DNA from: Methylomonas sp.
Lineage (GTDB): Bacteria > Pseudomonadota > Gammaproteobacteria > Methylococcales > Methylomonadaceae
NCBI GenBank assembly: GCA_026989395.1
Contig: JALSJK010000157.1
Span: 1-43,677, forward strand
Length of the DNA: 43,677 nucleotides
Direction of reading: 5' to 3'
Below, one piece after another: positions 18,348-26,497 of this stretch; within the stretch, counting starts at the first letter, position 1, and each line of letters begins with the position of its first letter. The position numbers and the translations under genes are program-made. The notes below the pieces were generated by a model, which ran no database searches, had not been told where the DNA came from, and worked only from the letters and a program-made list of their open reading frames with translations.

Positions 18348-18412
18348 AGCCGTATTTATAAAAATCAGAAATTTATTTTACCATTCAATCACTAAGCTTT
18401 TAACAATAATTT

Positions 18413-19564
18413 ATGCAAGCCATTCAATATATCGATACACCAGAAAAACTAGAGCAATTATGCAGCAAAATCCAACAAGAAAAATGGCTGGCTCTTGATA
18501 CAGAATTCCTTCGGGAAAAGACCTATTATCCAAAGTTTTGCCTTTTGCAGATAGCCACTTTGGAATGGGTGGCTTGTGTTGATCCTTTGGTTTTACCTTC
18601 TCTGGACTTGCTTTTTGAAGTGCTTAACAGTCATGATATTGTTAAGGTTTTACATTCTTGTCAGCAAGACTTTGAAATTTTTTATCATTTAACCGGGAAA
18701 ATTCTTGAGCCTGTATTCGATACCCAGCTGGCAGCTCCAGTTTTAGGCATTCAGGATAATCCCGGTTACGCAATGCTGGTATCAACATACTTAAATATTA
18801 ATTTGGACAAAGCGCACACTAGGACCGATTGGAGTATTCGTCCTTTAAGTGAAGAGCAGCTTAAATATGCGGCGGATGATGTGATTTATTTGGCGAAGAT
18901 ATATCAGATCATGATTAAAAAATTAGCTGATATGGGGAGATCAGACTGGTTAAAAGAAGATTTTGCCAAGCTTTTGCAAGCTGATTTGTATGATATTCCG
19001 GTAGAAAATGCTTGGTTAAAAATCCGGGGGAAAAATAAATTAACCGGGAAGCAGTTATCTGTCCTTCAGCATTTGGCTGAGTGGCGGGAAAGAAACGCGA
19101 AACAGGAAAATAAACCGAGAGGGTGGTTGCTTAAAGATGATCTATTACTGGATATAGCCCGATTGCAGCCGACGTCGATGCCTGAATTTTTTAAAATAAG
19201 AAATATGAATATGCGTACTGCCAAACAACATGGCAGGCAGTTGTGTGAGCTCATTAAAAAGGCACAAAATCAGGCGCCGAAAAAATTACACGAGCATGGA
19301 AAATCCGCAAAAAAAACACCACAACAAGAAGCAATAATTGATGTTTTGGGTGCGATTGTGCGTGTCAGGGCAGATCAAAACTCATTGAATCCTTCAATTC
19401 TCGCAACTCGTAAGGATATTGAAAGGCTTTTGCTTGAGGATCAAAACAGTCCGCTCTTAAAAGGTTGGCGTTATGAGATGGCGGGAAAGGAGCTAAGCCA
19501 GATGCTACAAGGGATGGCTTTACTGAAAATTACAGAGAGAGGGGTTATTGTCGAAAATAATTAA
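18413..19564 (+). CDS. rnd: Ribonuclease D
   Basis: A 383-residue DEDD-family 3'-5' exoribonuclease that trims tRNA and other small RNA precursors. Exonuclease motifs are LALDTEFLREKTYYPKFCLLQIA (DxE, about residues 25-45), VLHSCQQDFEIF (about 80-92) and YAADDVIYLAKIY (about 150-163). The HRDC domain follows (about 205-285, with LTGKQLSVLQHLAEWRERNAKQENKPRGWLLKDD). The C-terminal extension has normal length. The gene is divergent from the MBL hydrolase and converges on the TolC-family gene at 19607, where a 10-bp perfect inverted repeat lies between the stops. Confidence 0.95.
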   Translation: MQAIQYIDTPEKLEQLCSKIQQEKWLALDTEFLREKTYYPKFCLLQIATLEWVACVDPLVLPSLDLLFEVLNSHDIVKVLHSCQQDFEIFYHLTGKILEPVFDTQLAAPVLGIQDNPGYAMLVSTYLNINLDKAHTRTDWSIRPLSEEQLKYAADDVIYLAKIYQIMIKKLADMGRSDWLKEDFAKLLQADLYDIPVENAWLKIRGKNKLTGKQLSVLQHLAEWRERNAKQENKPRGWLLKDDLLLDIARLQPTSMPEFFKIRNMNMRTAKQHGRQLCELIKKAQNQAPKKLHEHGKSAKKTPQQEAIIDVLGAIVRVRADQNSLNPSILATRKDIERLLLEDQNSPLLKGWRYEMAGKELSQMLQGMALLKITERGVIVENN

Positions 19565-19570
19565 ATTATT

Positions 19571-19599
19571 GTTGTTGGAATAATATTTTTTCCAACAAC
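19571..19599. terminator. Convergent rnd / TolC hairpin
   Basis: GTTGTTGGAA (19571-19580) pairs perfectly with TTCCAACAAC (19590-19599) around a 9-nt AT-rich loop, between the two convergent stops. There is no long T run on either side, so it is a weak intrinsic terminator or an mRNA 3'-end stabiliser for both transcripts. Confidence 0.5.
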
Positions 19600-19606
19600 G
19601 CAAAAG

Positions 19607-20944
19607 CTAGTTTTTAATGGGCAAGGTTTCTTCAGGTAATTGGGTGCCCAGGAATTGATTTAGCATACCTTTACTTGTCAAGATGCGATACATGGCAAAC
19701 TGCTGATCATACAGGGCATTAACATAAGCGCTTTTTGCCAAATACATTTCATTCGCGGAATCAAGTAAATCCAACAAGGTGCGCTGACCAATATTAAATT
19801 GTTTTTGATAGGCCTGGTGCGTTTTGATGCTGGCATCACTGTGGCGTTTGAAGAAGACCATCTGGTTTTTAACTGTTTGATAAGCAGTCCAGGATAATCT
19901 CATGCTTTCAACAACCAGGCGGTAGGTGTTATCTCGTATGTTTTTTGCTTCGGTAATCCGGTAGGCTGTTTCATTCCGTCTGGCGATATCTTTGCCCCCA
20001 TTAAAAACATTCCATTGCATTCTGACCATGGCTGTGAGGTCTTCATTTTTGTAAGGAACGCCGTCCAGATTATTATTCCAGGAATAGCCAGCCTCAAAAT
20101 CTACTCTTGGGTAATAGCTCGAGGCCGCGGTTTTGTGTTGAGCAAATGCAGATTCAATATCAGAATTAGCAGATTTTAAGATTGGATGGTTAGCAATTGC
20201 TTCTTCAATGGCTGCATCGACACTTTCCGGGATGCTGTCGATTGGATCGGGTGCTGGTTCCAAATCTTTGGGTAATACTCCGATAACACGCTGAAAAGCT
20301 GTTTCAGTATCGTATAAATTTCCTTCCTCGGATTTCACATTACTTTCAGCTAAAGCCAAGCGTCCTAGAGATTGCTGGGCATCAGCTTTTTTTCCAACGC
20401 CCCTTTCTGCACGCAGTAATATTTGATCATTCGTGCGTTGGTGAATTTCCAGGTTTTCTTTGGCAAGTTGTAGTAAGTCCTTGCGGCGTAATACATTCAG
20501 ATAAGCTTCGACAGCATCAAGTGCAGTAATTTCAGCCTGGCCAAAAACACTGTAAGCGCGAGCATCGGTTCTGGCTTTTTGACGTTTAACTTCGCTAGGT
20601 GTGGCAAAGCCATCAAACAGCATTTGTCTTAGGCTTGCAGAAAGTTCGGTGCGATCATAATCAACGTTTCTTTTTTTTCCGTCAGGATTGCCGCGCCGTG
20701 TGACAGGGTTATTACTTCTTTCATAACCATAGCCGGCATGTAAATCAACAGATGGAAAATAACTGGATTTTGCTTGACTGATTTCTTGTTCTACGGCCAG
20801 GCGCTCGGCTCTAGCACGTTGAATTTCCGGGTTTTCGTCGATTGTTAGCTGCACAGCATCCTGTAAATTTTGTGCATAGGCATTAGCTGATAGAGTGATG
20901 CTGGCGGCGAGACAGCCTATAATATAAAAAAGTGATACTCGCAT
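19607..20944 (-). CDS. TolC-family outer-membrane channel of a type I secretion system
   Basis: A 445-residue outer-membrane efflux/secretion channel. The signal peptide ends near ANAYAQ (about residue 24). The mature protein starts LQDAVQLTIDENPEIQRARAERLAVEQEI and repeats the pattern at midpoint (VDAAIEEAIANHPILKSANSDIESAFAQHK), the internal duplication typical of TolC trimers forming an alpha-barrel tunnel. A C-terminal segment includes SAYVNALYDQQFAMYRIL. Its position beside the LapB/LapC-type genes indicates the outer-membrane component for adhesin export (LapE-like). A gap of 125 bp and a good promoter (21018-21047) separate it from the regulator gene, so it can be expressed on its own. 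Confidence 0.9.
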   Translation of the reverse strand: MRVSLFYIIGCLAASITLSANAYAQNLQDAVQLTIDENPEIQRARAERLAVEQEISQAKSSYFPSVDLHAGYGYERSNNPVTRRGNPDGKKRNVDYDRTELSASLRQMLFDGFATPSEVKRQKARTDARAYSVFGQAEITALDAVEAYLNVLRRKDLLQLAKENLEIHQRTNDQILLRAERGVGKKADAQQSLGRLALAESNVKSEEGNLYDTETAFQRVIGVLPKDLEPAPDPIDSIPESVDAAIEEAIANHPILKSANSDIESAFAQHKTAASSYYPRVDFEAGYSWNNNLDGVPYKNEDLTAMVRMQWNVFNGGKDIARRNETAYRITEAKNIRDNTYRLVVESMRLSWTAYQTVKNQMVFFKRHSDASIKTHQAYQKQFNIGQRTLLDLLDSANEMYLAKSAYVNALYDQQFAMYRILTSKGMLNQFLGTQLPEETLPIKN

Positions 20945-21017
20945 GGTTTTCTCTGTTTTTTAAGTTTGAGAGTTTAGATGATCGGCTTAGGAATGCGAAA
21001 ATTACCCTGTTGCGAGT

Positions 21018-21047
21018 ATTATATTAGAAATCAACAGAATATCACAA
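21018..21047 (-). promoter_or_regulatory. Predicted sigma70 promoter for the TolC-family gene
   Basis: On the minus strand TTGTGA (21047-21042) and a perfect TATAAT (21023-21018) are separated by 18 nt. They lie about 75 bp upstream of the TolC-family start, in the only sizeable gap of this gene set. The -10 matches the consensus fully; the -35 matches four of six bases. Confidence 0.6.
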
Positions 21048-21069
21048 GTTTATGATGTATTAAGATTGT

Positions 21070-21720
21070 TTACATACTATTGTGGTTTGAATTAATTTCG
21101 GAAATAGAAATTGCTAAATGGAGGCGATCAGGAATGTGAAGTTTTTTATAGATTGAAGTTAAGTGGGCTTTCACAGTCCGTTCAGAAATGTCTAACGATG
21201 AAGCTATAACCTTATTGGTTTTCCCATCTCCAATCATTTTTGCGACATCAAGTTCCCGATTTGATAGCTCTTTCAATAATTGTTCATATTTTTTGTTTTT
21301 GTCAATTTTGATATTATTTTTTGGTATTTTGGCAAAAGCTCCGATAACTTTTGGGAGTAGGTGGCGCTGTAGCCATATTTCACCAGCCAGAACACTTTTA
21401 ACGGCTTTGAGAAACAGCGAGTCTGGATAGCCATTTTCACAGTAGCCGGAAGCTCCAGAGGCAATGGCTTGAATTTGGGCATTTTCGGGGTATTGATCCC
21501 CCATGATCAAGACTTTAGCAGGAAATTTTTCTAAATAACTAAACTCAATGATGTTTTCAATGAAAAATGAAGTATCAAGGATGATGAGCGATTCGGGTTT
21601 GATGTTAGCGGGTATATCAAACACGTCGGTTGTATATTGAACTGTATAGGAATCACTCAGCGCATTTTTCCATTTTTTTAACAGGCGCGGGCTTTTTGTG
21701 AAAATAAAAATATTGCTCAT
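21070..21720 (-). CDS. LuxR-family regulator with degenerate receiver domain
   Basis: A 216-residue protein with the layout of a NarL/FixJ response regulator. The C-terminal HTH (about 148-205) reads LSNRELDVAKMIGDGKTNKVIASSLDISERTVKAHLTSIYKKL and is intact. The N-terminal domain (about 1-125) has the receiver pattern with a candidate phospho-acceptor Asp in LIILDTSFF and a late ALA-like GASGYCENGYPDSLFLKAVKSVLAG segment. However, the acidic pair normally found at the end of strand 1 is replaced (MSNIFIFTKSPRLL), and the strand-4 Thr/Ser appears as Gly (KVLIMGD). It may therefore be an atypical, phosphorylation-independent receiver. It sits between the HlyD-type adaptor (20-bp gap) and the TolC gene, suggesting control of adhesin secretion. 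No cognate histidine kinase is near. Confidence 0.85.
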   Translation of the reverse strand: MSNIFIFTKSPRLLKKWKNALSDSYTVQYTTDVFDIPANIKPESLIILDTSFFIENIIEFSYLEKFPAKVLIMGDQYPENAQIQAIASGASGYCENGYPDSLFLKAVKSVLAGEIWLQRHLLPKVIGAFAKIPKNNIKIDKNKKYEQLLKELSNRELDVAKMIGDGKTNKVIASSLDISERTVKAHLTSIYKKLHIPDRLHLAISISEINSNHNSM

Positions 21721-21740
21721 ATTATGGGAAAAAAATTCAG

Positions 21741-23096
21741 CTATCTTTCTTTTAAAGCATTCGCTTTAGCTTTGAGTATTGGTTTTAATATATAGTCCAG
21801 TACTGATTTTTTTCCAGTTAAGATGTCAATATCTGCGGTCATGCCCGCAATTATTTCCAGTTTTTCACCACTTTTTTGTAAATAGTTTTTTTCTGTACGA
21901 AGGCGAATCAAAAAATAGCTTTGCCCGTCATTTTCATCAATAATGCTGTCTGCGCTGATGTGTTCCAAGATTGCTGGTAAGCCGCCATAAATAGAGAAAT
22001 CATAGGCAGTCAGTTTTACCATTGCCTTTTGGCCGGGGTGTAGAAACGCAATATCAGCCGGGCGGATTTTTGCTTCTACCAATAATTGATCTTCAACGGG
22101 AACAATTTCCAGCAAATCCATCCCTGGTTGGATGACGCCGCCAAGTGTATTGATTTTTAATTGTTTGACAACTCCTTTCACTGGGGAAGTGACCAATGTT
22201 CTGTTGACCCGGTCTTTCAGAGCAAGGCTGGTTTCCGAAGATCTTTTGAGTTCGGCTTTGTTTTTGTTAAGTTCTTCGAGTGCTTTGGTTTGAAAATGAG
22301 CTTTTTGTTCCTTGATTTTTTGTTCTGCCTCGTTGATGGCCGATTGAATTCTTGGCATAGCCAGCTTAGTTGAAGTTAGCTCGCCATAAAGGTCGTTAGC
22401 ATTTCTCCGCAAACGTAAAATTTCAACTTCCGACATCGCTCCCTGGGCAACTAAGGGTTCAGACATTTTCAATTCTTTACTGAGAAGGCGATAACTTCTT
22501 GATATCCTGTTTTTTTTTGCTTTAAGTTCTAATAATTCCTGCTGTTTTTGTGCTAATTGATGTTGCAGCGTTTCGATATTAGCATTGAGTTCGGAAATTT
22601 CAGACTCATACAGTGATTTGGTGTTTTTAGCTAGCTCCGGGAACTTTTCGGTGACTTCTTTCGGCATTTTTAATGGTTGTTGATAAGCTTCGGCAGTAAG
22701 TCTGGCAATATTGGCGAGTAGCTCATAGTAATTGATTTGACTTTCATTAAGAGACGACGCGAAGCGGATATCATCAAGACGCAGCAATGGTTGGCCTTTT
22801 TTGACTAGGTCGCCTTCTTTAACCATGATTTCGGCAAGAATTCCACCCTCCAGGTTTTGAATAACCTGGATTTGGCTGGAAGGAATGATTTTGCCTCTAC
22901 CCCGGGTGACTTCATCAAGCTTGGCATAATTTGCCCAGATTAAAGCAATAATGACAAAAAAAAAGCTTATCCATAGCAGGATATGAGTTTTCAGTGGCGC
23001 GACATAAAGACTGGTGTTTTGGGTGTTGGTTATAAAGTCTTGATCTTGTTCTTGAATTTGATTCTTGACTTTTAATTCGATAATTTTATTGAGCAT
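21741..23096 (-). CDS. HlyD/LapC-type type I secretion membrane-fusion protein
   Basis: A 451-residue periplasmic adaptor that bridges the inner-membrane ABC exporter and the TolC channel. A short cytosolic N-terminus precedes one membrane helix (ILLWISFFFVIIALIWANY, about 34-53). The beta-barrel/lipoyl start is VTRGRGKIIPSSQIQVIQNLEGGILAEIMVKEGDLVKKGQPLLRLD (about 63-108). A long coiled-coil hairpin spans about 115-285. The second lipoyl half and the barrel follow (VTSPVKGVVKQLKINTLGGVIQPGMDLLEIVP and HPGQKAMVKLTAYDFSIYGGLPAILEHISAD). It starts 14 bp after the ABC exporter gene, in one operon with it. The class is that of LapC-type adaptors for giant adhesins. Confidence 0.92.
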   Translation of the reverse strand: MLNKIIELKVKNQIQEQDQDFITNTQNTSLYVAPLKTHILLWISFFFVIIALIWANYAKLDEVTRGRGKIIPSSQIQVIQNLEGGILAEIMVKEGDLVKKGQPLLRLDDIRFASSLNESQINYYELLANIARLTAEAYQQPLKMPKEVTEKFPELAKNTKSLYESEISELNANIETLQHQLAQKQQELLELKAKKNRISRSYRLLSKELKMSEPLVAQGAMSEVEILRLRRNANDLYGELTSTKLAMPRIQSAINEAEQKIKEQKAHFQTKALEELNKNKAELKRSSETSLALKDRVNRTLVTSPVKGVVKQLKINTLGGVIQPGMDLLEIVPVEDQLLVEAKIRPADIAFLHPGQKAMVKLTAYDFSIYGGLPAILEHISADSIIDENDGQSYFLIRLRTEKNYLQKSGEKLEIIAGMTADIDILTGKKSVLDYILKPILKAKANALKER

Positions 23097-23110
23097 GGTC
23101 GTCGTTTCAG

Positions 23111-25276
23111 TTAAACAGAAGCAGAAATTCTGCCGTGTTTCAGGGCGTCCAGGACTTGCTGTTTAGCGCCATCGGCAACTATTTTTCCATTATCAAGAAC
23201 GATGATTCTGTCGACAAGAGTCAGTAGTGATGCGCGATGTGTTATTAAAATAAGCGTTTGGTTTTCTTGAAGGTGGTTTGCAAAGCGTTGTTTGAAAGTT
23301 TCCTCGCTACGACTGTCCATGGCATTGGTTGGTTCATCCAAAATATAGATGGGGGGGTTATGTAATAAAGCTCTGGCAAGGGCGATACTTTGTTTTTGGC
23401 CGCCAGATAAGGCCGCGCCTCTTTCGCCAACCTGAATATCCAGCCCAAGCGCATTTTGGTTGGTAAAATCACTTACCCCGGCAATTTTTGCAGCTTTGGA
23501 AATGCTATGTTCATCTACATATTTACCGCCAAAAATAATATTGTCATAAATTGTGCCTCGCATCAGAGAAATATCTTGAGGGACATAACCAATTTGTCGT
23601 CTAACTGTGGCCGGATAGATTTGCTTGATTTCGGTGCCGTCGATGAGAATTGATCCTTCTTGCGGTTCGTATAAAGCCAGGATCAATTTTTCTAGCGTGC
23701 TTTTTCCAGAACCAATGCGTCCGAGAATCGCTATTTTTTCACCGGCTTTTATTTTAAAAGAAACTTGATTAAGTGTCTTCTGCGGTTGGTCAGGGTAGCT
23801 GAAGGATACATTTTTAAATTCTATGTTTCCTGTTGAAGCGGGGCGCGTAAGAGGTTTCTTGTTGGTTCGTTCGCCGGGTAAATTCATCAGTTCATTCAAT
23901 GAACCCAGTGACGCTTTAGCCTGATGGTAACGAGTCAGCAACGAAGCTACCTGTGACATGGGAGCCAGGCATCTGCCGGTCAAAATGGTGCAGGCAATTA
24001 GGCCGCCAGTCGTAAGGTCGCCATCAGCAATTTTATACACGCCAAAAATCACCACGCTAATTGAGGCGATTTGTTGGAAAAAGAGTGAAACATGAATAGC
24101 AATTGAAGCCAAAAATCGTGATTTCATGCCAAGTTTGGCAATTTCCCCAATATTTTCTTCCCATTGTTTTTGTAGTTGTCCTTCGGCATTGACGGTTTTT
24201 ATTGGCTCCAGATTGCCGAGCGCTTCAATCAGAGTGGCGCTTTTTGCGGCTGACAGCCCGAATAGTTTTTGGATCGTACTTTTTAAGGGTTTTTGAATGA
24301 TAAGCCCGGCGGCCAAAGCTAACGGAATCGCAATTAATGGAATGGTTACCAGGCTTTCCCCAATCAGCCAGATGATAGCCAGGAAAAATATTAAAAAAGG
24401 CAGGTCTATTAATGTAGCGAGTGTGGCTGAGGTTAAAAAGTCCCGAAATGATTCAAATTCATGCAGGTTATTGGCAAAAGCACCTGTCGAAGCAGGTTTG
24501 ACGGCCATACGAATGCCGAGTATTTTTTCAAAGATTGTGGATGACAAAATGATGTCAGCCCGCTTTCCTGCGGCATCAATGAAATAACCCCGCAATATCT
24601 TCATTAACAAGTCAAATGAGAAAACAATGAAAACCCCTGCGGCTAACACCCAAAGTGTTTCGATTGCCTGATTTGGAACAACGCGATCATAAACGTTCAT
24701 AATGAACAAGGGAGATGCCAGCGCAAAAAGGTTAATCAAAATAGAGGCAATAAGTACCTCGCTATAAACAGGCCAGGATTGGAAAATAACATCCCAGAAC
24801 CAGTGTTTCGGAGTGGATGCCTGACCAGTATTCATAGAATCATCAAATTGATACTGAGGTTGAACAAAAATAGCAAAACCGGAATAGTATTCTTGCAGAT
24901 CCTCGGGATCGATGATTTTTTCTCCCGTTTGAGTTTCTGGAATGACGACATGGATCTGATGTTTTTCTTTTCTGGTCAGAATGCAGGTTTGTTGGTTATT
25001 GAGAATCAAAATGGCTGGAAGCACCAAGCTGGAGATTTGCTCAAGCGGTCTTTGTATAAGCGATGCAGATAATCCTGCTCGTTCGGCAGCTCTAATGAAT
25101 AATGCTGGTGTGAGTTTGCGGTCTTCTAATGGTAATCCGGCAATCAAAAAATCAGCTGATTGAGGGCGTTTATAGAGCTTGCAAATTGCAAGCAATGCAA
25201 GAAGTAGCGGGTCATCTTGATTTGTCGCGGGATCAAATAATTGGCCGTGATGAATTTTTGGGTCGCTGGTTTCCAT
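23111..25276 (-). CDS. LapB/LssB-type type I secretion permease/ATPase
   Basis: A 721-residue ABC exporter half-transporter. Residues about 1-140 form a C39-peptidase-like domain without a recognisable catalytic Cys/His arrangement, as usual in exporters of RTX adhesins. The ABC transmembrane domain spans about 165-450 (LIASILINLFALASPLFIMNVYDRVVPNQAIETL and later helices). The nucleotide-binding domain spans about 485-715, with Walker A GRIGSGKST, Q-loop GYVPQD, signature LSGGQKQSIALARALL, Walker B IYILDEPT and switch histidine in LITHRAS. Followed by the HlyD-type adaptor, it belongs to the LapB family that exports large biofilm adhesins. No large RTX adhesin gene, lapD or lapG lies in the window, so the cargo is inferred only by family. 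Confidence 0.93.
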   Translation of the reverse strand: METSDPKIHHGQLFDPATNQDDPLLLALLAICKLYKRPQSADFLIAGLPLEDRKLTPALFIRAAERAGLSASLIQRPLEQISSLVLPAILILNNQQTCILTRKEKHQIHVVIPETQTGEKIIDPEDLQEYYSGFAIFVQPQYQFDDSMNTGQASTPKHWFWDVIFQSWPVYSEVLIASILINLFALASPLFIMNVYDRVVPNQAIETLWVLAAGVFIVFSFDLLMKILRGYFIDAAGKRADIILSSTIFEKILGIRMAVKPASTGAFANNLHEFESFRDFLTSATLATLIDLPFLIFFLAIIWLIGESLVTIPLIAIPLALAAGLIIQKPLKSTIQKLFGLSAAKSATLIEALGNLEPIKTVNAEGQLQKQWEENIGEIAKLGMKSRFLASIAIHVSLFFQQIASISVVIFGVYKIADGDLTTGGLIACTILTGRCLAPMSQVASLLTRYHQAKASLGSLNELMNLPGERTNKKPLTRPASTGNIEFKNVSFSYPDQPQKTLNQVSFKIKAGEKIAILGRIGSGKSTLEKLILALYEPQEGSILIDGTEIKQIYPATVRRQIGYVPQDISLMRGTIYDNIIFGGKYVDEHSISKAAKIAGVSDFTNQNALGLDIQVGERGAALSGGQKQSIALARALLHNPPIYILDEPTNAMDSRSEETFKQRFANHLQENQTLILITHRASLLTLVDRIIVLDNGKIVADGAKQQVLDALKHGRISASV

Positions 25277-25571
25277 TGATTAAAAAACAATGTTGATTTT
25301 GACGGTTATACTAGCCAATAGAAAATTGGTCTTTTGACGATCTTTTTCGTTATGGAATGTCATTATGTGTTTCAAAAGGCAAAAATTTCCGCTCAATTTT
25401 CCGCTCATCCTGTTACGAGCCCCATATTCTGATTATTTCTTGGGAAAATAAACAATTAGCATTTTGCTTTTAAAAAGCATAACACAGAATTTTTTGAAGA
25501 AATCTTAATTTGCGCACATGTAGCGTATAATACTAACTGGTTTTAACTTTATATAATTTAGATACAAAATA
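25277..25571. promoter_or_regulatory. Divergent exporter / ribH promoter region
   Basis: This 295-bp gap separates the leftward secretion operon and rightward ribH. For ribH a perfect TATAAT sits at 25526-25531, 40 bp before the start, without a clear -35. Two direct copies of TTTCCGCTCA lie at 25386-25395 and 25398-25407, and an A/T palindrome GCTTTT-AAAAAGC lies near 25465-25480. These are candidate control sites for the exporter side. There is no G-rich conserved core typical of an FMN riboswitch, so ribH does not seem riboswitch-controlled here. Confidence 0.5.
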
Positions 25572-26051
25572 ATGACAGTTATCAATACTTACGAAGGAAG
25601 TTTTTTAGTCCAAGGGAGCGCATTTGCTATTGTTGCGTCTCGCTTCAATAGTTTTATAGTTGAGCAGTTGGAAAATGGTGCCATTGATGCGCTGGTCAGA
25701 CATGGAGCCAACAAAAAAGATATTGATATTGTCAGAGCGCCTGGCGCATTTGAGTTGCCGATGGTTGTTCAGCGGGTAGCTGCATCAAAAAAATACGATG
25801 CAATTATTGCTTTAGGAGCCGTAATTCGTGGTGGTACACCACATTTTGAATATGTGGCAGGAGAATGTGTTAAGGGTATTGCTACTATATCTCTAAAATA
25901 TGATGTTCCGGTGAGTTTTGGAGTGTTGACCGTCGATACCATCGAGCAGGCTATTGAAAGAGCCGGTACCAAAGCTGGAAATAAAGGTGCTGAAGCCGCA
26001 CTATCAGCAATAGAAATGGTGAGTTTATTTAACAATCTGGAAGCTGAATGA
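25572..26051 (+). CDS. ribH: 6,7-dimethyl-8-ribityllumazine synthase
   Basis: A 159-residue lumazine synthase, joining 5-amino-6-ribitylaminouracil and dihydroxybutanone phosphate in the penultimate riboflavin step; the family forms icosahedral or pentameric shells. Landmarks are [25 protein letters not shown], the substrate loop [33 protein letters not shown] with the catalytic His, and [31 protein letters not shown]. Length is standard. The start of nusB overlaps its stop as ATGA. The other riboflavin genes usually upstream (ribD, ribE, ribAB) are absent, so the cluster here begins with ribH. Confidence 0.97.
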   Translation: MTVINTYEGSFLVQGSAFAIVASRFNSFIVEQLENGAIDALVRHGANKKDIDIVRAPGAFELPMVVQRVAASKKYDAIIALGAVIRGGTPHFEYVAGECVKGIATISLKYDVPVSFGVLTVDTIEQAIERAGTKAGNKGAEAALSAIEMVSLFNNLEAE

Positions 26052-26491
26052 GCCAGGCAAAAACCAGGGCAAGAAAGTGTGCAGTTCAAGCGTTATATCA
26101 ATGGCAGGTAACGGGGCAAAATCTTAGCGCTATAGAGCAGCAGTTTATTGACGAGGACAGATTAAAAAATGCCCAGAAAAATTATTTTTTTGAACTGATT
26201 CATGGAATCCCAGAGCAACTCAATGAAATTGATACGGCGTTAACTGAATTTATTGATCGGCCGCTGGATAAAATCAATCTTGTTGAACGTGCCGTTTTAA
26301 GAATAGGCGCTTATGAATTACTCAAACGTCCGGAAATTCCTTATCGGGTCATTCTCAATGAAAGCATTGATCTTGCGAAATGTTTCGGTGCTGAAGGGAG
26401 TCATAAGTATATCAACGGAATTCTGGATAAAATTGCCGAAAAGAATCGTGCTGTAGAGATTGAAATGAAAAGCAAGCAGCGCAGCGGGTGA
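26048..26491 (+). CDS. nusB: Transcription antitermination factor NusB
   Basis: A 147-residue all-helical RNA-binding protein that pairs with NusE (S10) on boxA for rRNA antitermination. Recognisable segments are [19 protein letters not shown] at the N-terminus (arginine-rich boxA-binding helix), [21 protein letters not shown], and [33 protein letters not shown]. The ribH stop and nusB start overlap by four bases (ATGA), and thiL follows six bases after the stop. The ribH-nusB-thiL-pgpA order is a well-known gammaproteobacterial operon. Confidence 0.97.
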   Translation: MSQAKTRARKCAVQALYQWQVTGQNLSAIEQQFIDEDRLKNAQKNYFFELIHGIPEQLNEIDTALTEFIDRPLDKINLVERAVLRIGAYELLKRPEIPYRVILNESIDLAKCFGAEGSHKYINGILDKIAEKNRAVEIEMKSKQRSG

Positions 26492-26497
26492 CAGCAA

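Noticed and set aside
19607-25276. Bacteriocin/microcin exporter reading of the type I system
   Set aside because: The C39-like domain lacks a recognisable catalytic Cys, no double-glycine leader peptide gene is nearby, and the set fits LapB/LapC-type adhesin exporters better.
25277-25571. Possible FMN riboswitch before ribH
   Set aside because: The conserved core segments of the FMN aptamer are not seen, and the region immediately before ribH is AT-rich.
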